Part shown: positions 45,529 to 57,900 of the stretch, piece by piece
Layout: each line of letters opens with the position of its first letter
Numbering within the stretch: position 1 is the first letter of the stretch
The notes under the pieces: model-generated
Told to the model about the DNA's origin: nothing
The model's input: the letters and a program-made list of their open reading frames with translations, nothing else
The model's database searches: none
Made by a program: the position numbers and the translations under genes
From: Euonymus europaeus
Taxonomy: Eukaryota > Streptophyta > Magnoliopsida > Celastrales > Celastraceae
Assembly (NCBI GenBank): GCA_963580455.1
Contig: OY756962.1
Location: 23,945,001-24,009,000, forward strand
Direction: 5' to 3'
DNA: 64,000 nucleotides

Positions 45529-45830
45529 GCGTAGGTGTTTTAGGCTTTGGAGTTTAGGTTTTAGGGATTTAGAGTTTATGGTTTTATTGTTTTAGGTTTA
45601 GGGTGGTGATTAGGGTTTAGGGTACACGGATTAGGGTGGTGATGGGTTTAAGGTTTGTGATTTAGTGTTTAGGATTGAGGGTAAAGTAATGATGAGTTTA
45701 AGATTTAGAATTTATAGTTTAGAGAATGTTTTAGGGTTTATGTTTAGTGTAGAGATGGAAATAGTGTTTTTGGTTTAGGATAGTGATGAGTTTAGGTTTT
45801 AAAGATGTGTTTACGAGAGTGGCCGACTCA
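45529..45830. repeat. Degenerate telomere-like TTTAGGG repeats
   Basis: Many scattered TTTAGGG and variant units (TTTAGGATT, TTTAGTG, GTTTAGGG) in one orientation over about 300 bp. This is an interstitial, strongly degraded array of the plant telomere unit, or simple GGTTTA-type repeat expansion. More diluted TTTAGG units continue to about 46870. Confidence 0.65.
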
Positions 45831-45989
45831 AGTTTAGAATTGGCCCAACTATTGAATGTGCATGTTGTGCGGGGAATTTTCTATTGCGAAAAAAAGAAGT
45901 TTATTGTTTATGATTTAGGATATTGATGAGTTTTGGGTTTGCTATCTTAACATCTTCCTACTTGATGTGGACTATTTTAGGATCAAATT

Positions 45990-46548
45990 CTTAGATTGTG
46001 TTTGGAACATGTTTCCAAAATTGTTTTTTGTTTTTCAAAATAGAAAACTGGATGAAAATTCATTTGGGTGTTACAGTTTTTGAAAACAGTTTTTCAGAAT
46101 TGTGTTTTTGAAAACAGAAAATCGAAAACAACTAAATTATGTTTTGGGGAATTTTGAAAATGAATTGGTGGCATTTTTGTGAATAAATTGAAATTCATTT
46201 TTTTCATCTTGCTCTACTTCTTCCTCCCTTTCTCATTAGTTGTTACGATCTTTTCTCTCTCATTTATTCTCTCTCCAACTCTTCTCTCCCTTGTCTCTTC
46301 TTCATTATCTCTCCAAATTTATTTGATTTACTTTCCTTCATTGTTCATTACTCTTCTTATTATATTATATAACTAATCTTATTTTGTGTCTAAACTTTAT
46401 ACTATTTATTTAGAAAACAGTTTACAAATAACATAAGCCAAATGAATTTTTAACACTTCATTCATTTTAAAAACTGTTTTTGAAAACTATACTCAAAATC
46501 GTTTTTAATTATTAAAAACAAAAATAATATCCAAACATACTCTATTCA
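45990..46548. mobile_element. MITE-like element with GTGTTTGG...CCAAACA ends
   Basis: Left end GTGTTTGGAACATGTTTCC and right end AATAATATCCAAACATAC form imperfect inverted termini around about 555 bp rich in TTTTGAAAAC motifs. The centre holds a CT-rich stretch. It is related to the truncated copy at 34.8 kb. No coding sequence; the target duplication is unclear. Confidence 0.6.
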
Positions 46549-46799
46549 CTGGGTATCATATTTCGTAATACAAATATGCTACGTTCATGTACTTTTTTGA
46601 AAACAAATGTTTCCCAATTAGGACCTTGTCCCTAAGAACGAGTGGATACCACTTTTATTTGTACTCAAAATAAGTCTATCGTTATCCGTTTTCATCCCAA
46701 ACACTATATTTTAAAATGTATTGGACAACATAAATCTATCAAGAGTTCCACATGGGCCCTCAAAGAACATTATAAGTGTGTTGGATATCATACGAATAA

Positions 46800-47090
46800 T
46801 GGATTTAGTGTTTAGGATTTAGTGTTATTCAAGTTATTAGGAATTCCTCATCGTTATTTTCTAGGTTAGGGTTGATTGTAGATGATTGTATCACAAAAGA
46901 GACTATTGATGTAAGTCTTGAATTTATTAAGCGATCTGTGAACTGAATGACTCACTTGTTAAATAGAGTTGGTGGTTTGGTGTCGAGTCCAATGGTGTGG
47001 GGATTTACTCCTCAATCATTTGTTGTTGACGCTTTGTAGTTTAATATTTTTCATTAATACTAATTTATCGTTTCTTAAAAAAAAAAATCA
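46800..47090 (+). mobile_element. 3' end of a LINE (RNase H tail and poly(A))
   Basis: The plus strand reads VSLEFIKRSVN*MTHLLNRV, a decayed form of the FVKRxANxxAHxLAR motif that ends plant LINE RNase H domains. A further 25 codons, a stop, a T-rich 3' UTR and an A11 tail (47079-47089) follow. The 5' part is not recognisable. Confidence 0.6.
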
Positions 47091-47491
47091 AGATAGATTT
47101 GTTGACCCAATTTTTTTTATTATGGACTTGGGCCTGATTTTCGAGTAAGTACGGACTGACCTCGGCCCATGAGTCTTTGAAGGAACCATCGTTTAATGAT
47201 CCAGTAACGGAAACATTTTTTACACAATTAAATTACCGTTGATCCCCACCGACCAGGCACCCATGACTACGACGATCTCTTTTGGTTTTTGACCAGGTCG
47301 TTCAAAAACCAGTACCGAATATCTCCACCAAACCTCGCAAAATCACAGCCCAAAACCCCTAATTTTGTTAACAATTTTGCGATACATGAACCCAAAATCC
47401 CAATTTTCCAATCCAGTTCGGCTGTTTCTCTGCCCCGATTCTGGCATCATCTCATCCCGAAAACTGAGTCGCCACTAATCTCTAGGGTTGC

Positions 47492-48996
47492 ATGGATGAT
47501 AACAAAGAGAAAGTTCGTGATCTCACCGTTTCGATCCCTAAAACGACAAATTCGTATCATTTGATCCCAAATCCGTCGTTGAATCAATCTTCATGGCTTG
47601 AAATTCGACTCTTTTATGTCCGGATCGCTCCTTGCGTGATGGACAGCGTTCCGGATCACCTCACTCTGTGCCATCTCCGCCGTGACATCGGCGTTTCCCT
47701 TGAAATCAACGGTTCCTATGTCCCCACTAAAGATTCAGCCTCCCTCACACTCCGTCGCGATCGCCTCAACAAGGAGTACCCCGAGGTTACTTATGTGAGC
47801 ACCGATAGCGTACGTGTTACGGGCAGCATCGAATTTGAGGTGTTGGAGAACGAGGAAATGATTCTCTGCGGTTCTTTGGAAAGGATGGAGTCCACGTGGG
47901 GGAATGGGACCGTGGGATTAGAGATTGATTCAAGAACTGGTTGGAGTATGAATTGCTATACGACAGCGGGCATTGGGGCTGGCAGTTCAGCGTTTTTTCA
48001 GCCGAGACTGGGGGTATCGGCACCTGCAATTGAGATATATATTGCTGGATGCTGTTGCGGTGTGCCTGTGATATTTACAAAGACGATCCAGGTAAGTCCA
48101 AGGAGAAAGGGTTTGAGGCATGGGACGCTTGATGCGATTCCTGAATATGAGGAATTTGGAAGGGAACCGAAGGGTAGCAATTTTCTGCAGGTTATTTTCT
48201 TTTTCATGACCCATCTCTCGTGTTCTGCATTATTAATATTGTGGGCTTAGATGCTAGAAATACTTTTTAATTTGGTTGGCGAATTAGAGATGTGAATTGA
48301 GATTAAAAGATAGGGATGGGGTTTCTTTCGTTTTTTGCATCGCGGGCCCCAGCGGGAGGCCCTCGCGACGGGCTATTAGCTCAGTGGTAGAGCGCCCCGT
48401 TGTGCCTGGGTTGTGAGGGCTCTCAGCCACATGGTTAGTTCTATGTGCTCATCAGTGCCTGGCCCTGAATTAGTGCTTTGGAGAACAAGATCTCTCTTGT
48501 TTAGAAAAGTTTGATTTTGTTTCTTGCCTTTTTGGTATTCACAGTTCCTCCTCCTTGGCCCTAGCATAGTAGTATTACACTATGACTCTTAAATAACCTT
48601 CCTACGTTACCATTATAATGGGGCCAGCGGTGGATCAAATAGTATGTGTAAATTTGCAAAATGTGAAGCTGAATAGCTCATTGCTACATTTGCTAGTACT
48701 TGCATGCTTACTCTTATTTTCCCTGGTCTTGACTGATTGCTGTGATTATTCAGATAGCAGAAGCAGAAGCAGATGCAGACACTGATGCTTATGACATGGA
48801 CGGAAAAATTGGAAACAGGTTCTATTCGGAAGAGATGTACAGTGGTGAGGATGGCCAACTCTCATGGTTCAATGCTGGTGTTAGAGTTGGTGTTGGAATT
48901 GGCCTTGGGATGTGCCTTGGGGTTGGGATCGGTGTTGGACTGCTCATGCGTTCGTATCAGGCAACTACGCGAAATTTCAGGAGGAGGTTTTTGTGA
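47492..48996 (+). CDS. Uncharacterised plant protein, At1g01500 family
   Basis: Two exons, 47492-48190 and 48754-48996, join in phase to 313 residues. From memory the sequence matches the plant-specific family around Arabidopsis At1g01500, sometimes labelled erythronate-4-phosphate dehydrogenase family, though no dehydrogenase motif is visible and I would not use that label. Readable landmarks: SWLEIRLFYVRIAPCVMDSV near residue 30, DHLTLCHLRRDIGVSLEING, PAIEIYIAGCCCGVPVI, and a Gly/Val-rich C-terminal segment (VRVGVGIGLGMCLGVGIGVG) that looks like a membrane-spanning helix followed by a basic end. The molecular role is unknown. The start at 47492 gives the family-like N-terminus; an ATG at 47289 is in another frame. 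The intron holds a plastid DNA insertion. Confidence 0.85.
48309..48472 (+). other. Nuclear plastid DNA insertion: 16S-trnI spacer and 5' part of trnI-GAU
   Basis: GGGCTATTAGCTCAGTGGTAG is the 5' half of the chloroplast trnI-GAU gene. It is followed by GTTGTGCCTGGGTTGTGAGG and CTCTCAGCCACATGG, the start of its group II intron. The preceding GATAGGGATGGGGTTTCTTTC and GCGGGCCCCAGCGGGAGG match the plastid 16S-trnI spacer. About a dozen bases spanning the anticodon loop and exon edge are deleted and several bases have changed, so no functional tRNA is encoded. It lies in the intron of the At1g01500-like gene. Confidence 0.88.
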
Positions 48997-49827
48997 GTCT
49001 GACTCTTTCCATTTGGAATTTTGCTAACTTGGTTCTATGTAGAGGCAACGAAGTCTTCCACCATATAGCAACGAAGGCATGCGGGAGTTCAAGATTGTTG
49101 CTGAAGAGGTAATGCAAAAGTCCCAATTAGAGAATCAATTAGCGCACGTTTTAGTGGTGGATGGAGGCTCTGCAGTTTTCTTTTTTTATTAAGATTTCCC
49201 TGGAGCTGCTGAAAGTCTCCACATCTCGGTTCTATCATCTATGACCGTGGTAGACAAAAGGTCGGTATCTCGTGTGTGATTCAATCTTTGGATCCGGAGT
49301 ACTCAGGACTGGAACATATATTAAGCCGCTTTTGTTAGGAGAGTTGACATGTTCAGCAGCCGGAAAGAGTATCCATGAAGAAGATGTATCCGTCTGTGTT
49401 TTTCTTCTGTAGACAATCTTTGCTTACCTTTAGTTCTTTGGACTGTTTTACTAATTTTTGTTGCGCTTTTGCTTCTTCTCCAAATAAAAGACTGTTCTTC
49501 AAAAAATAGGAGCAATGATAATACGAATAGAAACAATTTCTGTGAGTGAACACACACAAATATATATCCGAATCCATGTGGATGGCCCGGGCAATCTCTC
49601 GAAAACTCTTTCCTCTTGAACGAATTCTCGGTACAAAAAAAAAAATCAGGTCAATAAAATACTGCCACGTGCATATTGGACAAGGTGACTTGAGTTTCTT
49701 CCCCGTACGCACCCCACCTGCATATAATTAACACCCCAGTGGCTTGATTTTCCTAAATCCAAATTAATTGACAGAAGCAATCTAATTTCCAAAGCAGACA
49801 GTAAGTAACGTCTCGACTCTTGCGTTT
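48997..49827 (+). other. 3' flank of the At1g01500-like gene and upstream region of the REVEILLE-type gene
   Basis: Contains a possible extra exon at 49043-49109, bounded by GTAG and GAGGTAATG, whose plus-strand frame reads RQRSLPPYSNEGMREFKIVA. It could be an alternative 3' exon of the upstream gene. The rest, including the clock-gene promoter, shows no further gene; I see no clear TATA box or evening element in it. Confidence 0.4.
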
Positions 49828-52800
49828 ATGGTGTCCGTCAACCCGAACCCGGTACAGTGCTTCAATTTCTTTAATTCAGTGACTACGGGTCACTCCGGTG
49901 TTCATTCAGTGACGGCTCCGGCGACTGATACGGCTACTGATAATTCAACGACTATCTCGACTGCGGCGTCGTATTCGGATGATGTGAATAAGAAGGTTCG
50001 GAAGCCGTATACCATTTGTAAGTCTAGAGAGAGCTGGACGGAGCATGAGCATGAGAAGTTTCTCGAAGCTCTACAACTGTATGTCGTTTATTATTAGTTT
50101 AGCTTTTATGTTTTAGTGCTAAAGAATTACTGTTTGGTTGCCGAGAAAATTAAGAGGATGAAAGATTGCGAGTAAAAATCTCTGAATTTCCTTGCAATTC
50201 TGCGACAGAGTAAATCTAAACTGTATTAGTTATTTTTATTTTTTAGTGGAATTAGATCTAGGACTAGTAGTTGTTGGTTTCTCACGACTGAAGAGCGTAC
50301 AAAACCCCCTGAAATAATTTCTGTCTTGAATTCTTCCCTCAGTGGCATTGCTTAAAATTTCATAAGCTACAAACTGATGCAAGTTTTCTTTCTAGGAACT
50401 TCTAGTTGATGGAGGTACTTCTAGAAAACAAATGGAAGGTTGCTTTATAAAGTTTTTATGTTGTGTTGTTTTGAAACAACCGTATTAAAATATCAAGGAC
50501 TATACACATGCGCATGCTCTGGGGAACTTACACGGGATAGATGTATGTTTGTATGTATTCACGCTTGCACGAATATTTATTGGCATTTATGAAAATTTGT
50601 TTGACCTTGCCATCATCATATGCAATTTTTTTCCCTTAAGTTTTTAGTTGCTTCTTGAGTTTCAGATATTGATTAGGCTTTTTTTTGTTATATAATTTCA
50701 GATTTGACCGTGATTGGAAGAAGATTGAGGCATTTGTCGGGTCAAAAACTGTTATTCAGGTAATTTATGCTTCATGGTGAAATATATCAGACAAAGAAGC
50801 TTTCCATTTTGGTGCAAATCATCAGAATATGCTGAAATATCCTTACATGGATTATGTCATTTCCTTTTGAATTATTTGAAAAGTTTCTGATGACAAAGTT
50901 AATTGTAACTTCTCATGTGTGGTAGTATCAACATTTAAGTTAAGGGAGGGGTGAATTTTATGGTCAGGAATTTGTAGACTTGGAATGAAAAATGCTGGTT
51001 TTTTTACTCTCTTCGACATGTATTATGATATCGGAGTTGTATTTGTTAAATACATACTATCCGAGTAGATATGCATTCGCACACCCAAGTGCATATTGCA
51101 TCCATATTCTACTTATTTTGAGATAATTTTTATCTTTATTTTTTAAGGATGCAACTACATAAGAACAGCAAATCATTCTTTTACTTGAGGCAATTTCACA
51201 GTGTAATAGAAGATCTGATGTATGATAGTCATGCTTCTTGTATTAGGGCTTTAGGTTCGTGGTGCATATCAGTCCAGGTCTCAGATTCTCGTTAATTAAA
51301 TTAGAATTTCTTTGGTTCATAATTTGTGAAACCCAGAAGTGGGACTACTACATTCCAGATGTTTTCAGCTTGTGTGTTCCTGCATGAATTGCAATTACAA
51401 GTTTGCAATTTCAAACATTATCGTACTGAGTCTGGGATTTCTTTGTAGATCCGTAGCCATGCACAGAAGTACTTCTTGAAGGTACTGAAGAGCGGGGCAA
51501 GTGAACATGTTCCACCTGCTCGGCCAAAGAGGAAAGCAGCTCATCCTTATCCACATAAAGCTCCAAAAAATGGTTTGTTGGATATATGTTCTTTTTTCTT
51601 CTTCCTCTTGTGGGGTCCCTGTTGGACTTGATTTTCAACTTACCTTGTCAACGTGAATGTTTCAGCAGCTGCAGTAGTATTCCCACATAGAGGACCGCAT
51701 CATTCTTCCTCTGCTATGCTTGAACCCAGGTATAAGCACAGCCAGATTCTTCAAGAGTTATTGGACATCCTTTTACAAGTGCAGCTTTCTCATCATGTAG
51801 TTATAACTCAGTCCCACCAGTGGTGGTCTCTCAAAGCACTAAAGGTAACTGTAAACTTCTCTCTTAACCAAAATTTTCCACTTCAATTGGGGCTCTTAAG
51901 TGGCTAAAGTTTTAGTGCCATGTGATTTTTCTAGATGACGTGGGATTGGGTGTGTCAACTATTGCATACAATTGTGATGGTAATAGTAAAAACTCCCGAA
52001 AGACACACCAAAATGGCGAAGCTATTGATCATGAAGATCATGGGAAGCCTGTGAGAGGTAAGCAGTCTTTTTCAACTGTACGCCTAGACTCCAGGAACAT
52101 CAAAACTAGATGCTCAAATCTTCTAATTACATAAAAGATTATGATTTTTCTTTTATGTCAAAGCACCAGTGTGGCAGATAACATATTCTGATTTTTACTT
52201 TTTCAATTTGTGTGCTTCCTTTTTATTGACCAAGGAATTCTTTCTTTTCAGATTTAGTTATGCCTGACTTTGCTCAAGTGTATAGCTTCATTGGCAGTGT
52301 CTTTGACCCCGATGCAATTGGTCAATTTCAGAGGCTGAAGCAGATGGATCCAATAAATTTGGAAACAGTATGTGACTTGTGTATCCTTGTTTTTTGTTGT
52401 CTACGCCATAGCTGTGATAGCTATGATTCCACATTCCTTCATTTGTCCTTTTACTGTTGAGCGAAAATATGATTGTGTGTAGACTGTAGACAATCATCTG
52501 TTTCCGTTACAATCGACCCAACCTCTTAATGTTTTTTTCTCTAGAAATGGGACATAGGCGTAACTGGCATTCTCCTTGGAGGTTTGCATATAGTGGAATA
52601 CTAAAAAGAGAAGAGGGTGACCAAAAGGACTTAGATGGAATTGATAAGGAAAACTTGGAATCTGTTGAGAATGTAGTTTTTGATAGGGATGAATGGTGAA
52701 GGAATTTGTACTCTCATTTGTTGAGGATTCTAACTAATTTAATTCTTATGGATTCATGTAGCTGGCCCAAAGTGGTTTAGGATAAAGGTTTGGCAATGTC

Positions 52801-54529
52801 CGTCATGTGGTTGATTTAGGTTTAGAGAAACAATCGGATTTAAAACTGTTTGGGTTCTTCAGCATTTTAATTGAGCCTCCTAGTACTTTCTATATCTCTT
52901 CTACTACTACCATCACCCAACTTAAACATGTTAAGACCTGTCTGCTCTTTCTTACGCGATATATTATTTGATTTTTCCCCAGGTGCTGCTGCTGATGGGA
53001 AATCTGTCTGTCAATTTGACAAGCCCCAAGTTTGAGGATCACGTAAGTACTTTAGTAAATTTGCTGCATCTTTTTTCCAATTCTGATCTCTCTACTATCT
53101 TACCTGTTTGTTTATCAATCTGAGGCATAATAACTAGGGTATACATCTTACGATAATTCTGTCATGACAAACTATTAGGACCTAATTGGAATTTGAATGT
53201 CTTATGGTTTGAATTGCTTTACACTAATGTTTTTTTTCCTCCATCTAATGCATATCCTTTATTCCTGAGTTGATTCATCAAACATTTTTTTGAATATGCA
53301 TTAGATATGTCATTTTGCCCAATTGACATGAAGTCATGAACATTATATTCTCAGCATGATACTTGTAGACTTACTTATACTGTTAATTAGTAATTGAACA
53401 TGTTTAACATTTGAAAGTTGTAATGTTTATGAAAATTAAGATATTTCTTCAAGCTTTGAGTGGTGGTTTCTTCCAATGTAATAACACTAAGAATGGGCCG
53501 CTATCTTGGCCCTAACACTAACTATTCTAAGTTGAGTGGTTTACACAAATTATGGTACGCATCTGTTTGGGTTATAAAGGACAACAATATGACTTTTAAG
53601 GAAGAAAAAAAAAGATTTTAGTTTAGTTAACGACATGAAGGCTTGGGGCTTTCTTGGGAAGAAAGTTTTGCCAGGGAAAAAGACATCGTGGAATTCTTGG
53701 GGTTGAGGTGGGATTTTGGGATATCAGGGAGGCGAGGTACCCTTGTTTGGGAGAGAAATAGAAAGTGGCTCGGGAAACCTCCTAAAACTGAGATGTTTTT
53801 TCTAACCCCTAATTTGGAGGGTCTAGAAGGTGTTGGAATTTTAGAATTTTTTGTATTTCTCATTATGTCTTTCCTCAATCCCAAATCATTTTTTTAAACA
53901 AGGGTGTTTCAGTAAAATAGATTTCATACCCATAAATGTGCCTTAATCCCCTTCCTCCCAAACTATGTTTTTCTAACCTCCCTTGCTCTTAATCAAAGTT
54001 AGATTCATATAAATACCTACCCAGTCACCTCCGACAAGCTCACCTTGCCTCAACACACCCTCGATACCTGTGGGCTAGTAGTAGAGTTGCAAGGGTGCAA
54101 TCTAGAGGTCATGGGTTCATTTATTGGAAACAGTCTTTCATATATTATATACGGAGTCAGGTCTTCTTGTATTTTGCCTACGCATGGGAATTGTTTACCC
54201 TTTTACCAAAGAAGGATTTGAATTTGCAAAATTAAAATTCAGCCTAAATTGTGTCCTGCTTAATAAGACGTGTCTACTTTTTATCAAAAAAAACAAAAGA
54301 CGTTTCTACCTACTGCCATGCATTCTGATCAATTTTGTTTTATATTTTTGTAATGGATTACAATGTTTTATGAAACTATAACGTGCGCCTCTTAATATTT
54401 ATGAATGTTTCTAAATGGACGCAGAGAAAGCTGCTCGAATCATATGATGCTAAAGCCAAGGCTAAAACTGGTGCCCCTTTCAACAGTATCTCCATTAATA
54501 ATTCAGAGAGAGCCATTCGAGCTGCATAA
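49828..54529 (+). CDS. RVE: REVEILLE-type (LHY/CCA1-like, LCL group) MYB-related factor, frameshifted
   Basis: Nuclear clock-associated factor that binds evening elements, like Arabidopsis RVE4/6/8. Eight exons: 49828-50078, 50702-50759, 51449-51572, 51666-51844, 51935-52057, 52252-52367, 52983-53042 and 54425-54529. Exons 1-3 encode the single MYB repeat with [20 protein letters not shown] and the SHAQKYF motif ([12 protein letters not shown]); basic [18 protein letters not shown] follows. Exons 6-7 encode the LCL domain ([17 protein letters not shown] ... [15 protein letters not shown]). Exon lengths add up to 1016 bp, one short of a multiple of three. The family frame is lost in exon 4 at about 51740, between LEPRYKH and [18 protein letters not shown], as if one base were deleted. 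As written, the protein would stop in exon 5 and lack the LCL domain. An assembly error is possible. Confidence 0.88.
52560..52800 (+). mobile_element. RTE-type LINE 3' remnant in a REVEILLE intron
   Basis: Plus-strand DNA encodes a decayed DRDEW motif and, later, GGATTCATGTAGCTGGCCCA followed by GTGGTTTAGGATAAAGG, the typical end of plant RTE LINEs (IHVADP followed by a KxxG-like tail). About 60 bp of other sequence splits the two parts. Confidence 0.5.
54060..54140 (+). mobile_element. tRNA-derived SINE-like element in the last REVEILLE intron
   Basis: GTGGGCTAGTAGTAGAGTTG resembles an A box and GAGGTCATGGGTTCAT a B box, followed by GGAAACAGTCTTTC, a block seen in plant Au-like SINEs. The tail is unclear. 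Confidence 0.45.
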
Positions 54530-54908
54530 GTGTTAAATGGAGAAAGGAGTTTCAAGCTTGCTTTCCTTTCAGTGTGTTCGTCTGTCTGGTCTTCTGTGTT
54601 CCCGTCGCCCGACTTAGAACAGTTTATTTCGAGATAAAGGAAACAATCTTTTTATCAAAAAAAAAAAGGAAACAATCTGAGATGGGTTGACAACTTGACA
54701 TAGATGAACTTGAAATGTCTTTTTCTGCATGAGTGTTTATATGCAAGTTACGAGGTATGCTGAGTCTTTAGTCTAGTTCAGCTTGGCACTATAAATTAAT
54801 GGTAGTATACATACATATACACAATATGAGAGTAGTTTTTCTTGAGTTTGGTTCAGAGGCTATCTTGTACAGAGGTGTGATTGTGAGTCTGAGTGCTTGC
54901 TTTATATT
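54530..54908 (+). other. 3' flank of the REVEILLE-type gene
   Basis: Probable 3' UTR, ending in DNA into which the minus-strand LINE was inserted; its poly(A) end is at the right of this stretch. Confidence 0.45.
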
Positions 54909-57900
54909 TTTTTTTTTGAGTACATGGAGGTGTTCACCCAGAAAAACTCTAACAAACTATAGATGTAATCCTCCTAGGCCACATAACACCTGCATAATCT
55001 TTCCACAACATCTTCAAAATACCGCTAGGATGGGCTGATATAATAGACATACCCCGATTATGTTTCAACGACTCAGTAGCCATATAGTCGGCTGCTTTAT
55101 TACCCTCTCGATAAATATGGACCACTTGAACGAGCCACTCTTTCCGTAGCAACCTCTTGCATTCAGACACCAAGTTTATAAGGTTGAGCTAAGGTTCATT
55201 AGCTCCCTTTAACCACCCTGCCATCAAAGCTGAATCAGTTTCAAATTCTACCTGACGATAACCTTCCTCCCAAGCAAGACGCAAGCCATAAACTGCCGCC
55301 CACGGTTCTGCTTCAATAGCACTACAAGACCCAATATTGATCACAAACCCTTTCAACCATCTACCACTATCATCTCGGAGAAGACCTCCACCTCCTGCTT
55401 GCTTTAAAGAACTCTTGAAGCATCCATCAGTATTCAACTTTATCCAGCCCTAGCGAGGAACACACCACCCTACCATTTGCACCCTCTCCATCACCTTAAT
55501 AGCATGAACCGAACCTTGAACAGTGAAGGCATTATCAATCTCAGCTACATGTTGTTTTAGCCTTGACAAATTGTGCTCCAAGTGAAAATTAATATTACGA
55601 AACACAAGATCATTTCGCCATTTCCAAAGAAACCACATAGTGACAGTAAAAATAGGAGCCCACCCACCATCAAATTTATGTTTAATCTTGCTAGTAAGAT
55701 TATGCAAAATCCAGCTTTGAAAATCCAAGCTATTTTGGTGGTGAACTTCTTGGGGCAGCAACAAACAATTCCACACTTGCACAGCTCTGGAACAACGTCT
55801 AAAAATGTGCTCAACATCCTCAGCATATCCCACACAATCAAGGCAGTTCGAGGTCGAAGTGAAACCCCGTCGCAGTCGCTCTACATTACACATAATTCTC
55901 TGATGAGTAGCCATCCATAATAGAGTCTTACAACGTTGTGGAACTTTAAGTTTCCACATAGTTTTCCAAACAGCAGTGGGTTCCTCCACACAAGCATCAA
56001 TAGAAATATTATAAGCTGATTTAACTGTAAATTTTCCATTCGTTGAGGCACCCCAGCAAATGTCATCTGCAAGCTCATCTTCATCCCACAATAACACAGC
56101 AGCCAGCTTATTCTCTACTTCAAGAGGTACAAGACCTGTAAGAGCTCTCCAATCCCAACCTATCCCTTTAATCCAATAACTTGAAACTGGCCTATATATT
56201 TCCCCTAAACTCAATTCTTCCAATTTCACATTTGCTAAAACCTCATCACCCAACCAAATATCAAGCCAAAAGAGAGTTTCATTTCCACTGCGAACGAGAG
56301 CACGCATCCCTTTCCACAAGATAGGAGTTGCTTTAACCATTCCTCGCCAAGCATTGGATGCCACTTGTCTAGCCTCCATTCTATCAACAGTAGCTTCTCC
56401 ATACATATATTTCATAGTGACAACTCGAGCCCATAGGCTTTTCTTATCTTTAATCAATCTCCATCCCAATTTGGCCAAAAAAGCCAAATTCATGTGGGCC
56501 ATGCTTTTAATACCAAGACCACCTTCATCAAGAGGCTTAATGATAGTTTCCCACTTGATAAGATGGATACCCTGCTTCTCCTTACTTCCTCCCCATAAAA
56601 AATGACGAGCCAATTTATCAATGTTATTACAGACCCCTATCGGTAATATTATGGTTTGCATTACATACAGAGGAATCGAATGAAGGACAAATTTTACTAA
56701 AGCCAACCTCCCTGCAAAAGACAAGAACTTTGCCTGCCATCCCTCCAGCCTATTGGTTACTCTTCAATAATATATTGGAAATCATTAGTCCTCACCCTTC
56801 CATGAATGGAGGGGGTGCCAAGATACCGACCTAAATTTGTAGTGAGAGGGATGCCAGATATTGTAGATATTGCATGGGCCACCTCCGGATCTACATTGCG
56901 GGATAGAAAAATATGAGACTTTTCATAATTTACTCTTTGACCCGAGCAAGAACAGAATAGGTCAAGGCACTGCATAATAATCTTCATTTGCTCAATTGTT
57001 GCTTCTGCAAATAACACCATATCATCTGCAAAGAAGAGATGCGAAAGGGGAGGGCCATTTCGTGTGAAAGTGTTATAGGCTTCCACTCCTTCTTCTCTAC
57101 AACCCTATTAATTAAGTGCCCAAACCGCTCCATACACAAAACAAAGAGGTATGGGGATATCGCATCCCCTTGCCTAACTCCTCTGCCAGGGCGAAACCAG
57201 TCCAAACAGTCCCCATTCCAGATAATCGACATCCTTGGAGAAGAGACACAGTGCATCACATTTCTAACCCAATTATCTTGAAGGCCTATCTCCTTCAAAG
57301 AGTCCTCAATAAAATTCCAAGATAACCGATCATAGGCTTTCTCCAAGTCAATCTTAATAGCCATTTGACCAACACCATTCCGCTTGATTCGCATTGAGTG
57401 GATAACCTCCTGATACACTACTACATTATCTGTAATTTGGCGGCCAGGGACAAAGCTACTCTTATTGGGCGAGACAATATTGGGGAGGATTTGCTTTAAT
57501 CTGTTTGTCATAACCTTTGTAATCAATTTATACCCCACATTGCACAAACTTATAGGCCGAAACTGAGTCAGTAACTCTGGATGCTGGACCTTCGGTACTA
57601 AAACCAAATGTGTATCATTTATTCCTGCTGGAAGTTCTCCTGACATCCAAAAATCCGTTACTAGCTTGCATAAAGAAGGCCCCACCGTAGGCCACAAACG
57701 TTGGTAGAAGCCAGCATGAATGCCATCTGGTCCTGGTGCTTTAAATGGCGCCATGTCAAATAAAGCCTTACGGATCTCCTCGTTCTCCAATTGTTTATGA
57801 ATCTCTTCCATAGTAGTATGCTCCACCACCGGGAAGCAACCTTGAGGATAAGCCAAAATATCTCGACAAGGTTCTTTTGCAAATAGCCTCTTATAAAAAT

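Noticed and set aside
45529..45830. A true chromosome end
   Set aside because: Units are few and degenerate, and normal genes lie on both sides.
47289..47564. Open frame upstream of the At1g01500-like gene
   Set aside because: It is in another frame, overlaps the true start and lacks family similarity.
48369..48470. A functional tRNA gene (GGGCTATTAGCTCAGTGGTAG)
   Set aside because: It is only the 5' half of plastid trnI-GAU with the anticodon region deleted; no complete cloverleaf can form.
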